From Truepera radiovictrix DSM 17093 (GTDB taxonomy: Bacteria; Deinococcota; Deinococci; Deinococcales; Trueperaceae): a stretch of 64,000 nt of DNA. This document shows, piece after piece, positions 17,875 to 24,858 of this stretch. Position 1 is the stretch's first letter. Every line of letters begins with the position of its first letter. The position numbers and the translations under genes were made by a program. The notes under the pieces are model-generated. The model was not told where the DNA came from. It worked only from the letters and a program-made list of their open reading frames with translations, and made no database searches. The DNA lies in the NCBI RefSeq assembly GCF_000092425.1, contig NC_014221.1, forward strand, positions 1,679,001 through 1,743,000, in the 5' to 3' direction.

Positions 17875-19542
17875 GTGCTAGCGAGCGCGCTGCTCATCTT
17901 GCTGGGCGGCTTTTTCTTCGGGCAGCTCGTCAAACGCCTCGGCGCCCCCCCGCTCGTCGGGATGATCGCCGCGGGGGTGCTCCTCGGCCCGCAGGGGCTC
18001 GACCTGTTGGGCAGCGCGGTGCTGGGGAGCGCCGAGGCGCTGCGCACGGTCGCGGTGATGGTCATCTTGATGAAAGCGGGCCTGGGGCTCGACCGGCAGA
18101 AGCTCAAGGAGCAGGGCACGGTCGCCGCGCGGCTGGGGTTTTTACCGGCGGCCTGTGAGGCGGTGGTGGTGGCGCTGGCCGCGCGCTACCTCTTCGGCTT
18201 CGACCTGCTCACCGGTCTGCTCTTAGGCGTCATCTTGAGCGCCGAGTCGCCGGCGGTCATCGTCCCCGGCATGCTGCGCCTCAAAAGCCTCGGTTGGGGC
18301 GTGCAGAAGGGCGTCCCCGACGCGATCATGACCGGCAGCGCGCTCTCGGACGTGCTGGTGCTGCTGCTCTTTAGCCTGCTGCTGGGCTTTGCGGGGGGTG
18401 AGGGGGCGCACGGCCTGACGCTCGGCGCCTTGACGCTCACGCCGCTTCAAGCCCTGCCGCTGCGGGTACTTGTCGAGATCCTCTTGGGGCTCGCCGTGGG
18501 GTGGCTTGCGGCGCGGCTCACCGTGCACCTCTTGGTCAAACAGAACTGGACCGAGAGCGCCGTGCAGGACGTGATCGTGACCGCGAGCTTGGCGCTCGCG
18601 CTGGTGCTCGGGGCGACCGCGTGGCCCGTCTACTCGGGGTACCTGGCCGTCATGGCGATGGGTTTTTTTCTGGTGCTCTATAGCGCCCCCTTTGCGCGGC
18701 GCGTCCGCGGGGAGTTCGACGGGCTCTGGACGGTCGCCGAGATCGTGCTCTTCGTGCTCTTGGGGGCGACCGTCGACCTCTCGGTGCTGGGCAGCGTGCT
18801 GCTGCCGGGGCTCGCCCTTTTAGCCGTCGGCCTGCTGGTCGGGCGGATGCTCGGGTGGCTGCTCTCGACCTGGGGGAGCAACTGGACCTGGGGGGAGCGG
18901 CTCTTTCTGCTCCCCGGCAACATGGCCAAAGCGACCGTGCAGGCGGCGATCGGCGCCCTGCCGCTCGCCGCGGGCGTCGCGGGCGGCGAGGTGATCCTCG
19001 CGCTCTCGGCGCTCGCCATCCTCGTCACCGCCCCCTTGGGGGCGTGGCTCACCCAGCTGACGGCACCTTTGCTGCTCCAAAAGGGCGAGGTCGACCCGAC
19101 GAAGGTCGCCGTCGCCACGCAGGCGCTCATCTTGGCCGCCGTGGACACCTCGAGCTTGGCCGACGAGGTGCTGCGCAAGGCGGCGGCGCTCGCGCGCCAG
19201 AGCGACGGCAAGGTCACCGTGCTGCACGTCGCCGAAGACACCTCACCGGCAGCGCTCGAGGCGCTTAGCGCGCGCGTCACGCAGAACCTCCTCGACGTCC
19301 GGCACCGCTTCGTCACCGCTGCGGGCCCCACCGCCGAGGCGATCTTGCGCGAGGCGGAGGCCCTTAACGCCACCGAGGTCGTGGTCGGCAAACGCGGCCA
19401 CCGCCCCGCGTGGCAGGTCCCCATCGGTTCGGTGTCGCAGGCGCTTTTGGAGCGCAGCACGCTCCCCTTGATCGTCGTCGAGGGGGCCGCGGAGGCGCCG
19501 CGGCGGGTCGGCGTCTTTCGCGCGCGCCGAGGGCGCCCCTAG
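17875..19542 (+). CDS. Cation:proton antiporter with C-terminal universal stress (Usp) domain
   Basis: 555 residues, GTG start with GGGAGG upstream. Residues 1-400 are a CPA-type antiporter with about 12 helices. They include the opening GQLVKRLGAPPLVGMIAAGVLLGP and SAESPAVIVPGML; the family's ion-site region reads ALSDVLVLLLF. Residues from about 415 form a Usp-like ATP-binding domain (ILAAVDTSSLADEVL, then GKRGH and IGSVSQALLERSTLPLIVV). A fluoride riboswitch lies in its leader, so it is probably made during fluoride stress. It may restore pH or ions when HF carries protons inward (inference). Some fluoride riboswitches are known to precede sodium/proton antiporters. Confidence 0.85.
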   Translation: MLASALLILLGGFFFGQLVKRLGAPPLVGMIAAGVLLGPQGLDLLGSAVLGSAEALRTVAVMVILMKAGLGLDRQKLKEQGTVAARLGFLPAACEAVVVALAARYLFGFDLLTGLLLGVILSAESPAVIVPGMLRLKSLGWGVQKGVPDAIMTGSALSDVLVLLLFSLLLGFAGGEGAHGLTLGALTLTPLQALPLRVLVEILLGLAVGWLAARLTVHLLVKQNWTESAVQDVIVTASLALALVLGATAWPVYSGYLAVMAMGFFLVLYSAPFARRVRGEFDGLWTVAEIVLFVLLGATVDLSVLGSVLLPGLALLAVGLLVGRMLGWLLSTWGSNWTWGERLFLLPGNMAKATVQAAIGALPLAAGVAGGEVILALSALAILVTAPLGAWLTQLTAPLLLQKGEVDPTKVAVATQALILAAVDTSSLADEVLRKAAALARQSDGKVTVLHVAEDTSPAALEALSARVTQNLLDVRHRFVTAAGPTAEAILREAEALNATEVVVGKRGHRPAWQVPIGSVSQALLERSTLPLIVVEGAAEAPRRVGVFRARRGRP

Positions 19543-19589
19543 GGCCTCGGAGGGCCGCGCTCGCCCCCCAGGGGTGGGCGCACGATACC

Positions 19590-19617
19590 TTGACATCTGA
19601 GCAGATGTTCATACAAT
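19590..19617 (+). promoter_or_regulatory. Metal-responsive promoter with ArsR/SmtB-type operator
   Basis: TTGACA (19590-19595) and TACAAT (19612-19617) are separated by 16 bp. The palindrome ACATCTG-AG-CAGATGT (19593-19608) fills the gap. It matches the 12-2-12-like operators of SmtB/CadC repressors. The ATG of the ATPase is only 6 bases after the -10 box, so the mRNA should be leaderless. Confidence 0.8.
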
Positions 19618-19623
19618 GGTGTC

Positions 19624-21660
19624 ATGACCTGCCCGACCTGCGCCCCCGACGCCCCCTACCCGGAGGCCGATGATGTGAGCGGCTCCACGAACCGTCCCCG
19701 CCGACCCCGGAGCCGGCATCGTCTCGCGACGTGCGCACAGGGCGACGCTGCTACCCGTGAGAGCGCCGCCGAGCAGCTGACCCCCGCCACGCCTTGGTAC
19801 CGGACGGGCGCGGGGGGGCACGCGCTCTGCGTAGGGGTGCTCTTCGCGATGGCCGTCGCCCTCTCGCTCGCCCTCCCGGAGAGGGCCCCTTGGGCCTACG
19901 CGCTCACGACGCTCGTCGGGGCTTGGCCGCTCGCCCGCAAGGCGGCCTCGGGCGCCCTGGCGGGCCGCCCCTTCGGCATGAGCACCTTGGTGAGCCTCGC
20001 CGCCCTCGGCGCGCTGCTCATCGGCGAAGCGGCCGAGGGGGCCCTGGTCGTCACCCTCTTTCTCCTCGGCGAACGCTTGGAGGGCGTCGCGGCGGCGCGC
20101 GCGCGGCGGAGCGTGAGCGCCCTCGCCGCGCTCACCCCGAAGACGGCGCGGGTGCTCGAGGCGGGGGGCGTGCGGGTGCTCAGCGCGGCCTCGTTGCGGC
20201 CGGGGCAGCGGGTGCGGGTCGCCCCCGGCGAGCGCATCCCCGCCGACGGGGTGGTGCTCGAGGGGGCGTCGACCGTCGACGAGAGCCCCCTCACCGGGGA
20301 GAGCGTGCCGCGCTCTCGGGGGGTGGGTGAGGCGGTCTTCGCGGGGAGCGTGAACGGCGAGGGCGCCCTGACCGTCGCGGTGACGCGGCCCGGCGACGAC
20401 AACCTCCTCGCGCGCACCCAGCGCCTGGTCGACGAGGCGCAGCGGCGCCGCTCGCGATCGGAGCGCCTTATTGACCGCTTTAGCCGCCGCTACACCCCCG
20501 GCGTGCTCGCCGCCGCACTCCTCGCGGCCCTCCTCCCCCCGCTCGTGGCGGGGGCGGCTTGGGAGACCTCGCTCTACCGCGCGCTCGCGCTCTTGCTGAT
20601 CGGCTGCCCCTGCGCGCTGGTGCTGGGCGTCCCGGCGGCGATGACGAGCGCCCTCGCCGCGGGCGCCCGCCGCGGCCTGCTCGTCAAGGGCGGCGCGGTC
20701 TTCGAGGCTTTAGCGCGCGTGCGCACCGTCGCTCTCGACAAGACCGGCACGCTCAGCCAAGCGCGGCTCGAGGTCACGGACGTCGTCCCCTTGGGGCGCT
20801 CGGCCGAGGCGGTGCTCGAGCTCGCCGGGGCCGTCGAGGCGACCTCCGCCCACCCGCTCGCCCAGGCCATCACGGCGCACGCCCGCGCGGCGGGGCTCTC
20901 GCTCCCGGAGGTGAGCGCGGCGCAGGCGCTGCCCGGGAGGGCGGTCGCGGGGACCGTGGGGGACGTTCGGGTCGTGGTCGCCTCGCCGCGCTACGCGGCG
21001 CTCCTCACCCCGCTCGGTGGCGCGGTGAGGGCGCGCGTCGCGGCGCTCGAGGCGGCCGGCAAGACGGTCGCCGTCACCCTCGTCGGTGGCGAGGTCGCGG
21101 GGCTCATCGCGCTGCGCGACGCGGTGCGCCCCGAGGCGCGGCGCGCTACCGAGGCGCTGCGGGCGCTCGGCCTGAGGGTGGTGGTGCTCACCGGCGACAA
21201 CCGCCGCGCGGCGGCGGCGCTCGCGGCCCCCCTCGGGCTCGAGGTCCGCGCCGAGCTCCTCCCCGAAGCCAAGCTCCGCTTGGTCGAGCGGCTCGGGCCG
21301 GGCGTCATGATGGTCGGCGACGGCATCAACGACGCCCCCGCCCTCGCCCGGGCGGACGTCGGCGTCGCCATGGGCGGCGGGACGGACGTCGCGCTCGAGA
21401 CCGCCGACGCCGCCCTGCTGCGCGCCGAGCTCACCGGCGTCGCCGACCTCGTCGCGCTCGCGCGCCGGGCGCTGCGCACCGTCCGCGCAAACATCGCCAT
21501 CGCTCTGGGGCTTAAAGCGCTCTTTTTGGCGACCACCCTCCTGGGCGTGACCGGCCTGTGGGCCGCCATCCTCGCCGATACCGGTGCGACCGCTCTGGTC
21601 ACGGCCAACGCCCTGCGGCTCCTGCGCCCTACAACTGCCCCCCGCCCCGGCGGCCGTTAG
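19624..21660 (+). CDS. Heavy-metal-translocating P-type ATPase (P1B, Zn/Cd/Pb type)
   Basis: 678 residues. It pumps divalent metals out using ATP. The transmembrane metal site CPC is in LLIGCPCALVLG (about residue 328), the phosphorylation site DKTGTLS near 375, GDGINDAPALARADVGVAMG near 565, and the actuator loop TGES near residue 224. The N-terminus has no full HMA domain, only a CPTC pair at residues 3-6 and a charged linker; this is a short version of the family. The downstream ArsR gene and the operator in the promoter support a Zn/Cd/Pb exporter. Metal specificity cannot be settled by motif alone. Confidence 0.9.
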   Translation: MTCPTCAPDAPYPEADDVSGSTNRPRRPRSRHRLATCAQGDAATRESAAEQLTPATPWYRTGAGGHALCVGVLFAMAVALSLALPERAPWAYALTTLVGAWPLARKAASGALAGRPFGMSTLVSLAALGALLIGEAAEGALVVTLFLLGERLEGVAAARARRSVSALAALTPKTARVLEAGGVRVLSAASLRPGQRVRVAPGERIPADGVVLEGASTVDESPLTGESVPRSRGVGEAVFAGSVNGEGALTVAVTRPGDDNLLARTQRLVDEAQRRRSRSERLIDRFSRRYTPGVLAAALLAALLPPLVAGAAWETSLYRALALLLIGCPCALVLGVPAAMTSALAAGARRGLLVKGGAVFEALARVRTVALDKTGTLSQARLEVTDVVPLGRSAEAVLELAGAVEATSAHPLAQAITAHARAAGLSLPEVSAAQALPGRAVAGTVGDVRVVVASPRYAALLTPLGGAVRARVAALEAAGKTVAVTLVGGEVAGLIALRDAVRPEARRATEALRALGLRVVVLTGDNRRAAAALAAPLGLEVRAELLPEAKLRLVERLGPGVMMVGDGINDAPALARADVGVAMGGGTDVALETADAALLRAELTGVADLVALARRALRTVRANIAIALGLKALFLATTLLGVTGLWAAILADTGATALVTANALRLLRPTTAPRPGGR

Positions 21661-21669
21661 GATAGAGGG

Positions 21670-22056
21670 GTGAACGCCCCCACCGAACCGGAAACCCTTG
21701 CGGACGCCTGCGACGTGCGGTGCGTGCATCCGGAGGCGGTCGCGCGGGCGCGCGCCGCGCAGCCCGCGGCGGCGCGCGTCGAGGCCGCGGCGCTCCTCCT
21801 TAAAGCGGTCGGCGACCCCACGCGCCTAAGGCTCCTGAGCGCCCTCGCCACCACCGAGCTCTGCGTCTGCGACCTCGCCGCGGTGCTCGGCCTGAGCGAG
21901 TCGGCCGTCAGCCACCAGCTCCGGGTGCTGCGCGTCAGCCGCCTCGTGAGCTACCGCAAGGCGGGCCGCGTCGCCTACTACCGCCTCGCCGACCACCACG
22001 TTCAGAACCTCCTCGAGGACGTTCTCGCGCACGCCGGTGAGGTCGCGCCCACGTAA
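21670..22056 (+). CDS. ArsR/SmtB-family metal-sensing repressor
   Basis: 128 residues, GTG start 9 bases after the ATPase stop. The winged helix has [12 protein letters not shown], then ELCVCDLA, the alpha-3 metal-binding box used by ArsR/CadC sensors, and the recognition helix [12 protein letters not shown]. Further candidate ligands are an N-terminal CDVRCVHP and the C-terminal DHHVQNLL helix, matching the combined CadC/SmtB type. It most likely binds the 19593-19608 palindrome and is released by metal, autoregulating the operon (inference from layout). Confidence 0.9.
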   Translation: MNAPTEPETLADACDVRCVHPEAVARARAAQPAAARVEAAALLLKAVGDPTRLRLLSALATTELCVCDLAAVLGLSESAVSHQLRVLRVSRLVSYRKAGRVAYYRLADHHVQNLLEDVLAHAGEVAPT

Positions 22057-22092
22057 GCCGCCGCTGACAAAATCCAGGTCTACGCGCTAGGT

Positions 22093-22632
22093 CTACTCGC
22101 CTCGCTGCACGCCGTCCGGCGGGAGCTCGAGCGCGTCCGCTAACGCGACGTGTCCTAAAAAGGTCGCCGGTGCGCGGCCGTTGACGAGCAGCGTCACCTC
22201 GCGCACCCCCTGGCGCGCGGCGGTGCGGCGCAGCGAGGCGATAAGCTGCGCTTCGGCCTCGGCCGAGAGGTCGGGGGGAGCGCTGAGCGGAAAGTCGAGC
22301 ACGGCGTGCGTCGGGACGGGGAGGAACACGCGCGGCGCGCCGAGCGCCTCCGGCCACCCCCCTTCGTCGCGGAGCCACGCGCGCAGCGCCCGCAGGGTTG
22401 CGGCGAGCTGCGCCCCCGGCTCCGGGTAGCTCTGCAGCGACACCGTCTCGCGCACCTCGCCCGTCGCCGTGACCCCGACGAGCGTCGCCTCGAAGGGCGA
22501 CGCGGGCGCCGCTACCAGGGGGACCTGCGGCGGCGGGGCGAGGGGGGGCGGGCTGCTGCGCACGAACGCGACGATGCCAGCGAGCAGCACGAGCGCCCCC
22601 AAAAGCGTCGGGAGGGGTTGGGGGCGGGTCAC
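22093..22632 (-). CDS. GerMN-domain envelope protein
   Basis: 179 residues from the GTG at 22632 that overlaps the upstream stop (GTGA). One N-terminal helix (LLGALVLLAGIVAFV) anchors it. After a proline-rich linker comes a GerMN-like domain with LAATLRALRAWL, VFLPVPTHAVLDFP, and a C-terminal VREVTLLVNGRAPATFLGHVAL strand set. GerMN was named from spore germination but occurs widely in non-sporulating bacteria, including relatives of this one, in cell-wall-associated proteins. The translational coupling to the degenerate amidase suggests joint work at the cell wall. Confidence 0.7.
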   Translation of the reverse strand: MTRPQPLPTLLGALVLLAGIVAFVRSSPPPLAPPPQVPLVAAPASPFEATLVGVTATGEVRETVSLQSYPEPGAQLAATLRALRAWLRDEGGWPEALGAPRVFLPVPTHAVLDFPLSAPPDLSAEAEAQLIASLRRTAARQGVREVTLLVNGRAPATFLGHVALADALELPPDGVQRGE

Positions 22633-24050
22633 GGCAGCGTAGCGAGCCCCGTCTCGGCGGCGAGGACCGCCGCGAGGCTCTCGGCGAGCGCTGCGACGAG
22701 GCCCGGGGTCGTGGGCACCGCCGTACTCAGTTCCAGCATGACCCCCCGCCCCGCCGCCCCCGACAGCGCGAAGAGGGGCGCCTCCACAAGGCGCGGCTGC
22801 AGCCCGGTGCGCGCCTTGAGGGCCGTCCCGAGAAGGCGCGCGACCCGCTCGCCCAAGGCGAGGTCCAGAGGGAGCGCCGCGAGGCGTTCGCGCCCCGCCT
22901 CGCTTAAAGGCGCCTCGGCCCCCGCGCGCAAGGGCGCCTGCAGCAGAGCGCTGGGCGTCTCCGGCGCGAGGTAGTAGAGGTTGACGCGCCCTGGCCCCAA
23001 GGGTGCGCGGCTCAACGTGACGAAAAGGGGCGCCCCGACCCCCGAGCGCGCCCGCACCTCGGGGGGCGCGGGGTCTTGCGTCCACGTCAGCTCCGCGTTC
23101 ACCCCGCGCGCCCCGAGGAGGCGCTGCAGCTCCCCGGCGAGCGCCGCCGTCTGGCCCGAGGGGTCGAGGATGAGCGTCGGGGCCTCCGCGTTCACCTCCC
23201 CCCCCCGATCCCCGCGCGCGAAGAGGTCGAGCACGACCCGCTGCCCCGCCCCTGCGGGTTCGCTAAAGAGGCTGTAGTCCTGCCCCGCACGCAAGGTGAG
23301 GTTAAAGTCCAGATAACCGACGTCGGGGACGAGCGCTGCGTCGCTAAAGTGCGTCCCGCTAAAGCGCCCCGTCGCCACCCCGTCGCCGAGCAGCGCCCGC
23401 GGAAAGCGGAGGCGCAGCACGCGCAACGAGGGTTCGTAGAGCGGCTCGACGGCCACGGGCGCGCTAAACTCGAGCACGAAGCGCTCGGCCCGTCCCCACA
23501 CACCGGGGGAGCGCACCGCCGTAAGCTGTGGTCGCGGAAACACGACCGTCACCACCTGCGTCGCCCCCCCCGCGACCTGAGCGGTGTGCCCCCCGAGCGC
23601 GGCGACCACCCCTTTAACCGGCAGGTAGGGCTCCCCCGCCACAACCACGGCTCCCGGCCCGGGCGCCTCGCGGCCGTCGACCCAGAGCGCCCCCTGCGCC
23701 GCCGCTGCCGCTTCGGGCGCCCCGAAGGCCCGCAAGCTGAGAAAGCGGCCGCCAAACTCGAGGCTGAAAAGCCCCCCTTCGGCGTCGAAGCGCCAAGATG
23801 CGCCCAACGCCGCCGCGAGCGCCGCGGCGGGGGCGTAGGTCGTCCCCGGTACGAGCTCGGTCGTCGCACCGGCGACCTCGTAGCCGTTGAGGATGAGCTG
23901 CGTGGCGCGCGGCCCCTCGGCCTCCGCGGGCGTTTGGGCGAGCGCACGCGGCGCGGCGACCGTGAGCGCGCCAAAGACCCCCAAAGCGAGCAGGAGCCGC
24001 CGCGCGACGGCTAGCGACGGCGGCACGGGGCGCCTCTTGACAGGGAGCAC
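22629..24050 (-). CDS. Degenerate N-acetylmuramoyl-L-alanine amidase with copper-amine-oxidase-N and AMIN-like domains
   Basis: 473 residues from a GTG with GGAGG 5 bases upstream. The signal peptide ends near ALAQTPAEA. Residues 50-160 resemble the Cu-amine-oxidase N-terminal repeat (LILNGYEVA, YLPVKGVVAALGG), 160-290 an AMIN-like beta domain, and 300-473 the Amidase_3 fold. In that fold the zinc ligands are missing: the usual DPGHGG reads DPSGQ, and the usual SIHxNA reads TLSRA; only the last Glu (MLELS) is kept. It is probably a non-catalytic wall-binding or regulatory protein. A longer upstream frame would overlap smpB and was rejected. Confidence 0.7.
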   Translation of the reverse strand: MLPVKRRPVPPSLAVARRLLLALGVFGALTVAAPRALAQTPAEAEGPRATQLILNGYEVAGATTELVPGTTYAPAAALAAALGASWRFDAEGGLFSLEFGGRFLSLRAFGAPEAAAAAQGALWVDGREAPGPGAVVVAGEPYLPVKGVVAALGGHTAQVAGGATQVVTVVFPRPQLTAVRSPGVWGRAERFVLEFSAPVAVEPLYEPSLRVLRLRFPRALLGDGVATGRFSGTHFSDAALVPDVGYLDFNLTLRAGQDYSLFSEPAGAGQRVVLDLFARGDRGGEVNAEAPTLILDPSGQTAALAGELQRLLGARGVNAELTWTQDPAPPEVRARSGVGAPLFVTLSRAPLGPGRVNLYYLAPETPSALLQAPLRAGAEAPLSEAGRERLAALPLDLALGERVARLLGTALKARTGLQPRLVEAPLFALSGAAGRGVMLELSTAVPTTPGLVAALAESLAAVLAAETGLATLP

Positions 24051-24075
24051 CAACGCCTCCACCCCGTCGCCGCGC

Positions 24076-24507
24076 TCACCGTTTGAGCGCCCGCTCGATC
24101 TGGCGCTGCGCGTCGCGTTTGGCGGCGTCTTGGCGTTTGTCGAAACGCTTTTTGCCACGCCCCAGGGCCACCTCGAGCTTCGCCCAGCCGTTTTTGAAGT
24201 AGAGCTTCGTCGGCACCAGCGTGAGCCCCTTGCGCTCCAGGGCGCGCTGGACCTCGGCGATCTCGCGCGCTCTAAGGAGCAGCTTGCGGGGGCGCCGCGG
24301 TTCGTGGTTGTTGTAGCTCGCCTCTTTGTAAGGGGGGATGTAGAGGCCCTCGAGCCACACCTCCCCCCCGCGGACGCGGGCATACGCCTCCCCCAACGTC
24401 ACCCCCCCTTGGCGCAGCGCTTTGACCTCGCTACCTGTAAGCACGAGCCCCGCTTCAAAACGTTCTAAAAGCTCGTAATCGAAGCTTGCACGGCGGTTCT
24501 GGATCAT
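24076..24507 (-). CDS. smpB: SsrA-binding protein SmpB
   Basis: 143 residues, a usual length for SmpB. Recognisable parts are NRRASFDYELLERFEAGLVL, GSEVKALRQG, NNHEPRRPRKLLL, and the basic C-terminal tail KRFDKRQDAAKRDAQRQIERALK, which enters the ribosome's mRNA channel during trans-translation. It brings tmRNA to stalled ribosomes. The ssrA gene is not in this window; the 351-bp gap behind smpB was read for it and lacks the tRNA-Ala-like ends. Confidence 0.95.
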   Translation of the reverse strand: MIQNRRASFDYELLERFEAGLVLTGSEVKALRQGGVTLGEAYARVRGGEVWLEGLYIPPYKEASYNNHEPRRPRKLLLRAREIAEVQRALERKGLTLVPTKLYFKNGWAKLEVALGRGKKRFDKRQDAAKRDAQRQIERALKR

Positions 24508-24858
24508 CGTTCACCTGCTTTCGGCCCCTGACGGCCGTACCGAGAGCGTTCCCTGCTACGCGCTTTGCGCCGGCAGCCCCACGAGGGGCGGGGCGCCCTG
24601 CCCGCCTAGGGGCAGCGAGATGGCTTCTCGCCGAGCGTCCTCCGGCCCTACGCGCCCTCGGGTTCGTCAAACCGGGCATCACTCATATCACTCAGTTGTA
24701 CCGCGCCGCGCGCTGCAAAGCGCCACCCTCCCCGACAGCCACCCCGCTGCAGCCTTCCTGCGGCTGTCGTCATTTAGTGCAAATTTTCACAACACTCTGG
24801 CTCGTGATTTTCTTATCTACTAAAGGAGAGGCACCGCGCCCCCCGAGGCGCCCCCACC
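24508..24858. other. 351-bp gap with an AT-rich island and a hairpin; no gene identified
   Basis: Between smpB and priA, both on the minus strand. Bases from about 24770 to 24830 are strikingly AT-rich for this genome (TTTAGTGCAAATTTTC, then GATTTTCTTATCTACTAAAGG). Just before it, GACAGCC pairs with GGCTGTC around a smaller inner stem, on either strand. GCGCC/GGCGC next to the priA stop may be its terminator. A 67-codon plus-strand frame (24620-24823) looks spurious. It could hide a small RNA or a promoter; nothing is proven. Confidence 0.4.

Noticed and set aside
20559-21515. 318-codon frame inside the metal ATPase gene
   Set aside because: Arg/Gly/Ala-rich shadow; the ATPase frame carries all catalytic motifs over the same bases.
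24620-24823. 67-codon plus-strand frame between smpB and priA
   Set aside because: No ribosome site, no recognisable motif, and coding bias is lost across the AT-rich island.
24508-24858. tmRNA (ssrA) next to smpB
   Set aside because: No tRNA-Ala-like acceptor ends or tag frame could be found in the gap.
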